A stretch of DNA of 18,660 nucleotides from Thiotrichales bacterium (GTDB lineage Bacteria; Pseudomonadota; Gammaproteobacteria; Francisellales; CACEW01): positions 1-18,660 of the forward strand of contig CANJQG010000035.1 in the NCBI GenBank assembly GCA_947476405.1. Reading direction: 5' to 3'. The translations under genes and the position numbers were made by a program. Positions 1 to 7,737 of the stretch are shown here, one piece after another (the stretch's first letter is position 1; each line of letters opens with the position of its first letter). Under the pieces are notes generated by a model that saw only the letters and a list, made by a program, of their open reading frames with translations, made no database searches and was not told where the DNA came from.

Positions 1-769
1 CCAACCCGTACTGCATTCTGGAGAAAAAAACCCCATTTTCATTTAGGAGTAAATAACCCTGATTCAACTGCCCTTGTACCCAAGCAGTAAATTCCTGCTT
101 GAGTACTTCAGGATTGATGGAACGATCATCAAATAGTTTCATCTGAGATTTTTTAGCCTTTTCTGGCAAAAGAACTGGCGCTGACTCTGTGACGACTGGC
201 TCTTCAGCAATCTGAGCTGGTTCGATCTTCAAGGGGCAAGCCTTTTCAATAAAATCCTTAATATCGCGATTGAGCATCATCGTCGATAAATCACCTTCGA
301 CCACATGATAAAGCTCGTAGATTCGCCAGAACTGCGATCCCAGAAAATCGTACAGTTTATAAGGGATCCGTTTGAATAAAATCGATGGATCGACATCAAA
401 ATGCGCTTTGGTTTTATTGTGATTTGCAAATACGGCAAAAGTTCCATCGTAAAGTACCCGATAAAATACAAAAGCCGTCACCGCGATATTGCGAAAGACC
501 TCTGACTCGGTTGAATATAGATCAGGAATCGCCTGTAGACGTCGCAGCGCGAGACATATTGCATCTATTTTCTGGTCGAACACACTCATATTGCTCTGCC
601 CTTCGACAGGGATCTCACGCAGCACCTCATGCAAGACTTTTAGAGACCGCAAAAGCACTTCCTGAAACAAACCCAGCTGACTGGTATGAATGGCCTCATA
701 AAGGCGCCCATATTCATGCTTGCTCAAAAAAACAGGCATGTCTTGATTGTTATTATTATTGTTTTTCAT
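1..769 (-). CDS. TraI_2/MobH relaxase-like protein, partial at the window edge
   Basis: The frame is open from an ATG at 769 to the left edge, giving 256 codons with no stop, so the C-terminus is missing. The ATG overlaps the TraD stop (ATGA), which implies translational coupling, and a TraD-TraI pair is normal in SXT-like and GI-type elements. I place it in the TraI_2 (MobH relaxase) family from its layout. The segment at about residues 45-77 matches the usual proline-plus-histidine region. Residues 92-113 match the segment that normally ends in HDxGK. About residues 226-256 (FTAW, then NENG) resemble the TraI_2_C domain. The histidines are not there: SNMSVFDQKIDA stands where the HHH...GGLLxH signature would be, and YDGT replaces HDxGK. 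It may be a relaxase-derived accessory protein, or only distantly related. An Asn run (residues 3-8) follows the start. The family call is inference by eye. Confidence 0.55.
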   Translation of the reverse strand, partial: MKNNNNNNQDMPVFLSKHEYGRLYEAIHTSQLGLFQEVLLRSLKVLHEVLREIPVEGQSNMSVFDQKIDAICLALRRLQAIPDLYSTESEVFRNIAVTAFVFYRVLYDGTFAVFANHNKTKAHFDVDPSILFKRIPYKLYDFLGSQFWRIYELYHVVEGDLSTMMLNRDIKDFIEKACPLKIEPAQIAEEPVVTESAPVLLPEKAKKSQMKLFDDRSINPEVLKQEFTAWVQGQLNQGYLLLNENGVFFSRMQYGL

Positions 770-2721
770 AAATTGACCTCACTCATTATTGCGGCAAAGC
801 TTTTGGGAGCATTGCCATCGTTTTTGGGAAGCGGGATTCTGATTTTATACAGCTCCCCGCCGTTGGTTAAAACAAAGGCTTGGCCTTTGGGCAGACTTGT
901 TAAATCGTTTTCAACAATGATTTTGTGGCTGCTTTCGGTGATCGTGTCAGTGTTGTATGTCGTAAACAGATCACCACTGCTGCCATCGGCTTTATCGTTG
1001 CTCATGGTGGATGGAGTCAAGCTTCTAGCACGCACTTCCTCAACCGCATCCGTCATGATTTTTGCCGTTTCATCATTGGCAACACGCAGCATGACTTTGG
1101 TGCCGAAATTTCCCAGGATCATTTCCGGCTTATCCGCATTCCCACTGAACACGGCGCCGATATCATTTTTGGTCTGTGTGTAAGCCGTGACACTGTATCC
1201 TGCACCGCCAGCCTTATTCAGCAAGGTAATAAACTCATCTCTGACGATTTCAGCAAATTCATCGGCATGGATTTTGAGGGTGTATTCCTGACCCTGATTA
1301 TCTTTGTACATGCGACCTGCAAGCGATACTAAATCTGAAATCAATGCCTGTCCTACCGCTTCTGCCATTGCCTTATTAACCATAGCATCCAAGCCAATAT
1401 AGAGGACTTTTTTACGCTTGATAACATTCGCAAGTTTAATCTCTGGCAATCCAAAATTGTAGCTCCATGAAAATACTTCGGAGGCACTGGTTTTATTGAT
1501 CTTATCGAAGACCGGCCCTAGGGACGCCGTAATCTTGCCATAAAACTCATCACCCACATTGGCGGCATGATGCAGATCCGTAATCGTGCTGTGCAGGGCG
1601 GTGGCATCACCCTTTGCAGTGACCTCTTCAATATAGCGATGCAAATAGATATTAATCGCCTGAGAGCGAGCAATCTCAATCACACTGCCATTGTCATCCG
1701 TTTTTTTAAATTCTTGAATGACTGCTTCAATTTTTTGTAGATAATGGGGGTCAGCCTTGGGAAGAATGCGATCACAATATGCCAGCAATGTCTGTTTAGG
1801 GCGTGCCACATAAAACGACAACGTTTTGTAGCACATGGGCTCCCCCATTTCCAGAATACAGGCTGCGGTGATATTCAAAAATTTCCAGGCAAAGTCCTGA
1901 AACTGCTTTCCTTCCCCACTTGCAGAAATTGCACTCGCCACACGGGTTGCGACCTCACTCACATTCGAGAAGGAGGCCAGCGGATTATATTTTGCTGAAA
2001 CTTGTGGAAAGCCAGGATGCAAGACCATCAAATCCTGCAGGCGTCCTGCTGCCGCACAAGCCGAATAAATATCTTGCAGAACTTCCAAATCCCCTTTGGG
2101 ATCAATCACAATCACGGCATCATGATTACGGATATCCTGATTCACTAAGATCGATAATAACCGCGTCTTCCCAACGCGTGTCATCCCAAACACCAGCATA
2201 TGGCCATTACGCGCACCCTGACTCAAAGTGATATCTTTTTCATCATTGGCGCCAACACCGTGAAGCCAAGGTTTCCCCCCAATTTCAGATTTCACTGCAG
2301 GACGCAACAACCCTGGTTGCAGATAATATTCATTGCCAACCATCGATAATAAATGCAGCCGCTGGCGGTGAATCAGCCCCCACTTAAAACCCTTGCCAAT
2401 AAACAAATCCTTTTGTGAAGCTGGCACGTCTTGGGTGCTCATACTAAAAGGACTCAGCTTCAAAAGATTGCGCTGATAGGTGATGACTTCAACCCCTTGA
2501 ATGATTCTGATGTAGGCCAGAGCAAAGCAAAGGCCTCCCAAAATCAATCCTGATTTGAGGTCAACTGCTAAGTGCTGGTGCTCAAAAATCATCATGCTGC
2601 CAGTTGCAACTCCAAACCCACCCACCAAAAATTCATAAGGCTCATGCAGCAAATTTTCAAAGGCGTTTTGGGACTTAAAAAACTCTCTTAGGAATCGGTT
2701 TAATTTTGTTATAATAAACAT
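766..2721 (-). CDS. traD: Conjugative coupling factor TraD (SXT/TOL type, TIGR03743)
   Basis: This 651-residue protein is the inner-membrane coupling ATPase that would bring the relaxosome DNA to the secretion channel. The N-terminal part has two hydrophobic stretches (about 31-46 and 57-76). Walker A is GMTRVGKT at 179-186, followed by the DPKGD motif at 207-211 typical of VirD4/TraD proteins. The Walker B acidic pair is DE at 487-488 in HADEFAE. The length is close to the roughly 634 residues usual for the TIGR03743 family. The ATG at 2721 has a GGAGGA Shine-Dalgarno seven bases upstream. The gene starts 12 bases after the three-helix membrane protein and its stop overlaps the TraI-like start. 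In many GI-type elements traD lies ahead of the pilus genes; here it follows traG at the operon's 3' end. No frameshift or lost motif is seen. Confidence 0.93.
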   Translation of the reverse strand: MFIITKLNRFLREFFKSQNAFENLLHEPYEFLVGGFGVATGSMMIFEHQHLAVDLKSGLILGGLCFALAYIRIIQGVEVITYQRNLLKLSPFSMSTQDVPASQKDLFIGKGFKWGLIHRQRLHLLSMVGNEYYLQPGLLRPAVKSEIGGKPWLHGVGANDEKDITLSQGARNGHMLVFGMTRVGKTRLLSILVNQDIRNHDAVIVIDPKGDLEVLQDIYSACAAAGRLQDLMVLHPGFPQVSAKYNPLASFSNVSEVATRVASAISASGEGKQFQDFAWKFLNITAACILEMGEPMCYKTLSFYVARPKQTLLAYCDRILPKADPHYLQKIEAVIQEFKKTDDNGSVIEIARSQAINIYLHRYIEEVTAKGDATALHSTITDLHHAANVGDEFYGKITASLGPVFDKINKTSASEVFSWSYNFGLPEIKLANVIKRKKVLYIGLDAMVNKAMAEAVGQALISDLVSLAGRMYKDNQGQEYTLKIHADEFAEIVRDEFITLLNKAGGAGYSVTAYTQTKNDIGAVFSGNADKPEMILGNFGTKVMLRVANDETAKIMTDAVEEVRARSLTPSTMSNDKADGSSGDLFTTYNTDTITESSHKIIVENDLTSLPKGQAFVLTNGGELYKIRIPLPKNDGNAPKSFAAIMSEVNL

Positions 2722-2733
2722 CGCAGAGTCCTC

Positions 2734-3117
2734 CTAAATATGCCCAAGCACTAAGATCAGTACCAGTGCTGCAATAAAAATACGGATAAAATTAGTCGCC
2801 TGGAGACGCCGCTCTTCTGAGCTTTTATGCAGGCCAGAGAGGTGAGCGACCCACAGCATCAAGATGAAATAAATTGCTATTAACAGAAAAATATGAGAAA
2901 ATATCACCAGCTCTGAATGGCTACTTATGGTTGCAGAAAGCCCTGCAATCTCACTTTGATGTGCAATCATCAGGGGCGTTCCGCAGAAAATTAAGGCTGC
3001 TGCAAAGACCACCATCCCAATGGCAAACCAAAAGGCATATTTATGTTTAAACACAATAAACAGAAGGCTTTTACGAGTGGCTTCTCCCGTTTTAATCAGA
3101 ATCGTTTTAATCATCAT
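2734..3117 (-). CDS. Small membrane protein with three predicted helices, between TraG and TraD
   Basis: This protein of about 127 residues has three strongly hydrophobic segments, at roughly 28-51, 70-93 and 109-126. A basic N-terminus precedes them and a charged loop (KSSEERR) sits between the last two. I chose the ATG at 3117 over the longer TTG reading from 3138. AGGAG at 3122-3126 lies just upstream, and the ATG overlaps the stop of the preceding 79-residue gene as ATGA. A second ATG at 3114 is also possible. Its place next to traD suggests a membrane accessory of the coupling protein, in the position held by TIGR03747 in other GI-type systems. That family is about 230 residues, and I see no clear similarity. 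The function is unassigned. Confidence 0.72.
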   Translation of the reverse strand: MMIKTILIKTGEATRKSLLFIVFKHKYAFWFAIGMVVFAAALIFCGTPLMIAHQSEIAGLSATISSHSELVIFSHIFLLIAIYFILMLWVAHLSGLHKSSEERRLQATNFIRIFIAALVLILVLGHI

Positions 3118-3353
3118 CTCACTCCTCGAATTGAACAAAGGTTAATTAGGTTTGTTTGGTTAGTTTTGGTTTTATCCGTCAAATTTTTCTGCATCTTATT
3201 CATGCTGTTTTGTGCTCTATCCGATGACCACAGAAAACCTCTGAGTGCCCATGAGGCTGTTGGTCGATCTGGCTTAGGCATTAACCGTTTTAAAAACGTT
3301 GGTGAATATGAGAAATATTTGGAAATAATGGACATAAAGTAATTTGATTTCAT
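3114..3353 (-). CDS. Small basic protein filling the gap between traG and the membrane protein gene
   Basis: This 79-residue frame exactly bridges what would otherwise be a 250-base gap in a tightly packed operon. Its ATG is 14 bases after the TraG stop, with AAGGA upstream at a longish 11-base spacing. Its TGA stop overlaps the next gene's ATG (ATGA). That geometry, in the operon direction, is the main evidence that it is translated. The product is basic and Ser/Asn/Thr-rich, with a proline-containing stretch (MPKPDRP) and a tryptophan pair (WALRGFLW). It has no signal peptide and no clear transmembrane segment. I do not recognise the family. The opposing plus-strand frame at 3043-3342 over the same bases has no Shine-Dalgarno and no operon context. 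Confidence 0.5.
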   Translation of the reverse strand: MKSNYFMSIISKYFSYSPTFLKRLMPKPDRPTASWALRGFLWSSDRAQNSMNKMQKNLTDKTKTNQTNLINLCSIRGVR

Positions 3354-3367
3354 AACTGTTTGTTTCC

Positions 3368-4975
3368 TTATAGTAAAAATTTACCAGCTGATGACACCGC
3401 ACCCGCAATTTTTTGACCAACTCCATGGGCCTTTTCGGTAATGCTGTTTTTAGTCATGGCTGACTGGATGCCTTCACCAACAGCAACCCCGCACCAACTC
3501 ATTACAGCGAGATAAATGAACGGCGCATATTCGTATAGCTTGGTGAACACGTTGTAGACGTAGGGGAAATCAGCACCCATCGAAGTCAGGCTATTCACAA
3601 GCCCTGTACTGGTATCAATGCTCATTTCCAGGTAGTGAATCAGCTGCTCTAAAAAGGCCATTAGAATCACTGAGCCAATCAGGAAAAAGTAAGTGAAAAT
3701 CACACTCATCCTGAGATTACCTGCTAGCATCACCAAAGGTCCAACGCTGATTAAGATAGTCAACAAAACAGCTTGCATGATTTCAACCTGATGCTGAATT
3801 TCAACTCGCTGCATTGAAGAATCAATCGCTGCAAATCCTTGACCTGCATCTGCGGCCATATTGTTTAATGTTTGCATGATGCCAACGGTATGGAATGTGT
3901 CCGTAGTGTTATTGCCATTATCAAAGCCGTTATCGTTGATGTAATTGCCAGACTGATTGGCAAAGGCAGACTGAGAGCCTTTGCTGTAAAGCATCGAATA
4001 CGCAATCACATCGCTACTTTGCACCTGTGAGCCAATATTCATGCTTGATGCCATTTTTTGCAGCCAACTTCCCACTTGATTCACAATCGGTGGGATACCC
4101 AGATGCGGATCACTCGGTTGGTGCTGCTGAACTGCGTTGACCAGCTGGGTTTCAAGCCCATAGACCGGATCAGCCCACCATTGCTCACAGGTTGGAAATC
4201 CCCACTGAGGCGTGGGCATATTCGCCTGTTGCTGATTGAAAGTCTGATAGGGATACGGAAAGCTGTTGTATGGGAATCCAGGCACAGGCGTGCTGGGATA
4301 TAATGTTTGATAGTACAAAGTCTGATAGACGTGAGAGCCCACCCAACCTAAATCCGTTGCCCCACCATAATTATTCTCAATTTGTTGATAGGTTGATGGA
4401 TCGGGATTTTGGTTATTCATTTCAGCTGCAGCTTTGGCAAAGCATTCTGTCTGAAAACGCTTTACACTTTGACCCAATTGTGGCGACATCTGGGTCGTAT
4501 CAATCGTTCCTTGAATGGCCGTCACATCAGTATTACAGGGCAAGGACACAATGGCTGCATTGGTCAGACCCGAAAATGCTTCCATAAAAAAAGCCATGAG
4601 AGGAGGAACGTCAATCGTTGGATAACCCTGACTGCCCAACACCGTGTCATAGGTCGTTCCCGTATTACCATAAGTGGAGGTCTCCGCATTGACCGAACAC
4701 GCAGGCGTATAACTGATGCTGTTCACGTTTAAGGGATAGAGCGGAATGACTGCAAACATCATTCCTACAATCCATCCGCCTAATTGCCAGTACGCTCTCC
4801 CCACAGCCACTCTGTGACCGAATGGATTTTCTAAAAGTGTTCTGATTCCCGATAAGGCAATGAAGAACAGGGGAAGGTAGACGAAGCCAAACGAGTATAG
4901 GATATTAAAAAAATCGTCATACACTTGGACGCCAATTACGGCGCCGTATATTTCCAGAGGGCTATTGACCATCAT
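3368..4975 (-). CDS. traG: TraG N-terminal domain conjugal transfer membrane protein
   Basis: This is an inner-membrane protein of about 535 residues, of the GI-type TraG-N family involved in pilus assembly and mating-pair stabilisation. Two hydrophobic N-terminal segments (about 20-44 and 63-80) precede a large periplasmic region. That region carries the family landmarks LPCNTD and DLGWVGS and is rich in Tyr, Pro, Gln and Asn (about residues 185-260). More membrane segments follow in the C-terminal third, for example the hydrophobic runs around ILISVGPLVML and FFLIGSVILM. The length matches the roughly 500 residues usual for GI elements rather than the long F-type TraG. An open frame extends to 5140, but that part overlaps the upstream gene and is basic and unlike the family. 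I therefore use the ATG at 4975, with AGGAG overlapping the upstream TAG stop. Confidence 0.88.
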   Translation of the reverse strand: MMVNSPLEIYGAVIGVQVYDDFFNILYSFGFVYLPLFFIALSGIRTLLENPFGHRVAVGRAYWQLGGWIVGMMFAVIPLYPLNVNSISYTPACSVNAETSTYGNTGTTYDTVLGSQGYPTIDVPPLMAFFMEAFSGLTNAAIVSLPCNTDVTAIQGTIDTTQMSPQLGQSVKRFQTECFAKAAAEMNNQNPDPSTYQQIENNYGGATDLGWVGSHVYQTLYYQTLYPSTPVPGFPYNSFPYPYQTFNQQQANMPTPQWGFPTCEQWWADPVYGLETQLVNAVQQHQPSDPHLGIPPIVNQVGSWLQKMASSMNIGSQVQSSDVIAYSMLYSKGSQSAFANQSGNYINDNGFDNGNNTTDTFHTVGIMQTLNNMAADAGQGFAAIDSSMQRVEIQHQVEIMQAVLLTILISVGPLVMLAGNLRMSVIFTYFFLIGSVILMAFLEQLIHYLEMSIDTSTGLVNSLTSMGADFPYVYNVFTKLYEYAPFIYLAVMSWCGVAVGEGIQSAMTKNSITEKAHGVGQKIAGAVSSAGKFLL

Positions 4976-4988
4976 GATGTGATTACTC

Positions 4989-6413
4989 CTACTGCTGTGG
5001 CGTGCTGTTATAAACAGCACCGTTGACCATTTCAGGAGCCTGCGCTTTATCTTGGTTGACCAAGGCACCTGCTTGCTGACCGTTTTGCACTTCCAGGATT
5101 TTTTGCAATGTGTTGGAAGTGACTTCAGAGCGAATGTCATATTCGTATTTCAAATTGCTGATATCGTTTTGAAGATTGGTGAGTACCTGATTGATGGTGT
5201 TAATCGCCGCCTGATTGTTCTGGACTTGTTGAGTTTCCATCCCTGCAATGAGCAATTGCCGTAAAAGCAGCGATTCATCAATGAGATTTTGGAAAGCCAC
5301 ATCCTGAGCCATTTTGCTGATCGTGATGTTCTGCTCTTCAGCAGGCATATTGCGGATCGTATCAATCACATCAGGTGTGACATTGAGTCCATAGGAACTG
5401 ATCGCCGCCAAATCTGCTGCCTGGGGCACAGGTTCATTTTGAACAATATTGCCAATGTTCTGCGCAATATTATTTGGGCAAGTCAGATTATTCGTCGCAG
5501 CCGTAGGACAACTGTAAAGAAGCGTTGCCAGCCCCACTCCACATTGGTTACCAGGTTGTGTTTTTTGCGATGAAATAGAGATATTACCCAATACCAAATT
5601 GGCCCATTTTCCTGCTGCATCTGGCGTTGCCCAGTATTTTGCAAGTGAGCTGTTGGCGGGTGCGGGATCTTGATCATCTAAAGCACGGGATGTATCGACA
5701 TCAATGTTATAGCCAGCAACTACCACATCATAAATGACCTCAATGGGCACTTGATTGCCTGTTGTGCCGCCAGAGTTTTCCCCTTGATGGAACCATGGAA
5801 CACCCGCTGCAGCTGGATTGGTTGCCAGATTTTGACTCGCCTGGGTGATATCCACATTCTGCCCCTGGGCATTGGCGGTTGAATAATTCAGCCAGCCTTG
5901 TGAATCTGAAATCGCAAACCAGTTTTGACTGGGAGATTTGCCATCTTGCAGACTATTTAAAGTCTGCTGACAGGTTTGCTCAGATAGGGTGAAAGTGTCA
6001 TACAATGATTTGAACGCATTCTCTAAAAAGCTATAGCCAGAAGGATCAATCGCTGCGAACTTGGCGAGCCCCATCCCAAACAACATCGACTGGGCGTTAT
6101 TCACAACAGACTGCCCAATGGCCTGTAGATTGTCCTTCAAATCATTAAATCCATTGACCAGGGTGACCGCAGGATTAAATCCATTGCAGGTAAAAATCTG
6201 CTGAGCCAGTGCGCCTCCAATGGTAATCGATTGCTGATCGGTCACAGGGGGCAGACTAAAGTTGGAACCCCCATCCATTTGGTAGTAATACGATGAATTG
6301 GAGGGGATAATATTGAGTGCAAAAGCCGACGAGGCACTCAGGCTCAATAGAACGCCCAAGGCTACCTTTTTTATTTTTTTTGTTTCTTTTGTTTTTTTCA
6401 TTCTTGTAATCAT
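4989..6413 (-). CDS. Integrating conjugative element protein, TIGR03755 (PFL_4711) family
   Basis: This exported protein of about 474 residues has the TIGR03755 pattern: YYYQMDGG after the signal peptide, a single-Cys block (FTCNGFNPAV), SEQTCQ, VPWFHQG, and PIEVIYDVVVAGYN in the middle. The family usually has about 420 residues, so this copy is slightly long. A very lysine-rich N-terminus (KKTKETKKIKK) leads into a hydrophobic signal core with likely cleavage after SSAFA. I chose the ATG at 6413, nine bases after AGAGG, over an in-frame TTG at 6422; ATG at 6401 is another possibility. The role is periplasmic and conserved next to TraU and TraG in GI-type T4SS, with no biochemical function known to me. 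The C-terminal region (about 350-460) is Gln/Asn-rich and probably helical. Confidence 0.9.
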   Translation of the reverse strand: MITRMKKTKETKKIKKVALGVLLSLSASSAFALNIIPSNSSYYYQMDGGSNFSLPPVTDQQSITIGGALAQQIFTCNGFNPAVTLVNGFNDLKDNLQAIGQSVVNNAQSMLFGMGLAKFAAIDPSGYSFLENAFKSLYDTFTLSEQTCQQTLNSLQDGKSPSQNWFAISDSQGWLNYSTANAQGQNVDITQASQNLATNPAAAGVPWFHQGENSGGTTGNQVPIEVIYDVVVAGYNIDVDTSRALDDQDPAPANSSLAKYWATPDAAGKWANLVLGNISISSQKTQPGNQCGVGLATLLYSCPTAATNNLTCPNNIAQNIGNIVQNEPVPQAADLAAISSYGLNVTPDVIDTIRNMPAEEQNITISKMAQDVAFQNLIDESLLLRQLLIAGMETQQVQNNQAAINTINQVLTNLQNDISNLKYEYDIRSEVTSNTLQKILEVQNGQQAGALVNQDKAQAPEMVNGAVYNSTPQQ

Positions 6414-6425
6414 GATGATCAACCT

Positions 6426-7427
6426 CTACATTTTGTCTGTTGGTGGAATAGCGATACTGGTAAAAATTAAATTGCCTGTGCCTTGCACACAGCCGCGATA
6501 ATGGCGCCATACTTGAAAAACATAATTGCCATTACCGGCTTGGTTATCTTGAGAGCCCACTGGGGTTAGAGAGCCGATGCCCATTTCGCCCAACTGGATT
6601 TGCTTATCGAGGGGATATACCTCTTCCCAAGTCTCATTACTGCCTGAAATCGTGACATTGGAGACCGCGCAGTTAATCCCGCAGGAATCATCCGTGCCTT
6701 TCACAACGTGCAAGTAATTGTGATTGGTCACAATGGCTGCGGCATGAAGAGCCGCAAGGACCGATCCCTCATAATTATTGGGTTGATCGATCGTCATAAC
6801 ACGGGGATACAAGTACCCCCAATTGGAAAACATCGAAGGCCCCACGTAATAGCCAAATGGATTATAGGTGTTGAGCTGTAGCGCCTCTGCCAAACCCATC
6901 CGATCCATCGCAGCATCTAAATCTGAACTGTAATAAGGCACATATGGCGTTGTATCTGACTTCAACATCCAGGGAGTCTTAATGAACATAAATGGATTGC
7001 CTACCACATCAACCACATAGGTGCGAATCCCTTGATCATTGACTTGTGGCATTGCATTATTGCCGCCATAATTGAGATCATCTCCATAAGTCGCAGAAAC
7101 TGAGGCGCTGCCGCCTGCATGGGCAACTGGATCCACAAAAGTATTGGCTTCGACCCAGGGATCATCGCCAGGTTGATCAAAGACCGAAACCACCAAATCA
7201 GGCTGATACTCATCCATTTCTAAAGTGGTCTCTACTTGAGGACCGAGCCAGGTCATCTGAAACCAAAGGCAGATGCCAATCACCTTCATTTGCGAATAAT
7301 CGAGATAATGACTGACTGCATCGCCGACAATCCCGACGCCTGTGATTGTCGATGGGGGCGCTTCCGCGTAGGCAGCGCTTGTGGCCAATGTTGCGGCAAT
7401 AAAAGTGCTAAGAATGGCTTTGCGCAT
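6426..7427 (-). CDS. traU: TraU-like conjugation protein, TIGR03756 (PFL_4710) family
   Basis: This secreted protein of about 333 residues belongs to the GI-type TraU family, which acts in pilus assembly and DNA transfer in the periplasm. A clear signal peptide (residues 1-22, hydrophobic, ending AAYA) precedes GICLWF and WLGPQVE, both typical of the family. Cysteines near the C-terminus (SCGINC, then RGCVQGTG) suggest disulfides. It is slightly longer than the roughly 297 residues of the family. The start is the ATG at 7427, because AGGAG lies seven bases upstream; an in-frame TTG at 7433 lies too near that site. It overlaps the upstream TIGR03757 gene by 20 bases. The TAG stop lies inside the AGAGG ribosome-binding site of the next gene. 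Confidence 0.92.
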   Translation of the reverse strand: MRKAILSTFIAATLATSAAYAEAPPSTITGVGIVGDAVSHYLDYSQMKVIGICLWFQMTWLGPQVETTLEMDEYQPDLVVSVFDQPGDDPWVEANTFVDPVAHAGGSASVSATYGDDLNYGGNNAMPQVNDQGIRTYVVDVVGNPFMFIKTPWMLKSDTTPYVPYYSSDLDAAMDRMGLAEALQLNTYNPFGYYVGPSMFSNWGYLYPRVMTIDQPNNYEGSVLAALHAAAIVTNHNYLHVVKGTDDSCGINCAVSNVTISGSNETWEEVYPLDKQIQLGEMGIGSLTPVGSQDNQAGNGNYVFQVWRHYRGCVQGTGNLIFTSIAIPPTDKM

Positions 7428-7737
7428 TTGCAATCTCCTGAACTGCTCCAGTCATATCGGTGTTTCCGTAGACCACATATTTTTGATCGACGACCACCGC
7501 TGGAAGTTTCTGCACACCCATTAACGCTGCTTGGTAGCTGCAGGTCATGACCGTTGAGAGATCTTTATAATCTTGGCTCTGCATAAACTGCTGCATCTCA
7601 TCGACATAACAGGAGGTCACGCCTGAAACTGGATTGGTAAATGGCTCACTGCTTAGCGTGAACGCTTGAATGGATCCAGCCAGCACAGGCAACGGCAACA
7701 TTAAAAGCATTGCCTTAGTCAAGAAACGTGCGATCAT
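7408..7737 (-). CDS. Thioredoxin-fold-like conjugation protein, TIGR03757 (PFL_4709) family
   Basis: This short exported protein (109 residues) has a signal peptide (likely cleavage after PLPVLA, about residue 20). Its C-terminal block reads LPAVVVDQKYVVYGNTD, the hallmark of TIGR03757. The family is usually about 113 residues, so it is full length. It resembles the TrbC/DsbC-like periplasmic partner of TraU. No CxxC redox pair is present, only two isolated cysteines (TSCYV and MTCSY), so a structural rather than oxidoreductase role is more likely. It overlaps the TraC gene by 23 bases and the TraU gene by 20, so all three are probably translationally coupled. The ATG at 7737 has only a weak AGAG upstream, consistent with that coupling. 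Confidence 0.9.
   Translation of the reverse strand: MIARFLTKAMLLMLPLPVLAGSIQAFTLSSEPFTNPVSGVTSCYVDEMQQFMQSQDYKDLSTVMTCSYQAALMGVQKLPAVVVDQKYVVYGNTDMTGAVQEIANAQSHS

Noticed and set aside
735..769. AAT/AAC repeat run near the start of the relaxase-like gene
   Set aside because: It simply encodes a short Asn run. It is too short and imperfect to call a phase-variable tract.
277..771. Small frames on both strands near the left edge
   Set aside because: A continuous minus-strand frame from 769 to the edge, coupled to traD by ATGA, explains the whole stretch.
3043..3342. Plus-strand 99-codon frame with a hydrophobic stretch and protein-like C-terminal end
   Set aside because: It runs against the operon, overlaps two better-supported minus-strand genes, and has no Shine-Dalgarno. 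The minus-strand 79-codon frame explains the same bases with precise gene-to-gene spacing.
4976..5140. Longer TraG reading starting at 5140
   Set aside because: The extra 55 residues overlap the TIGR03755 gene, are strongly basic and lack family similarity. A Shine-Dalgarno precedes the ATG at 4975.
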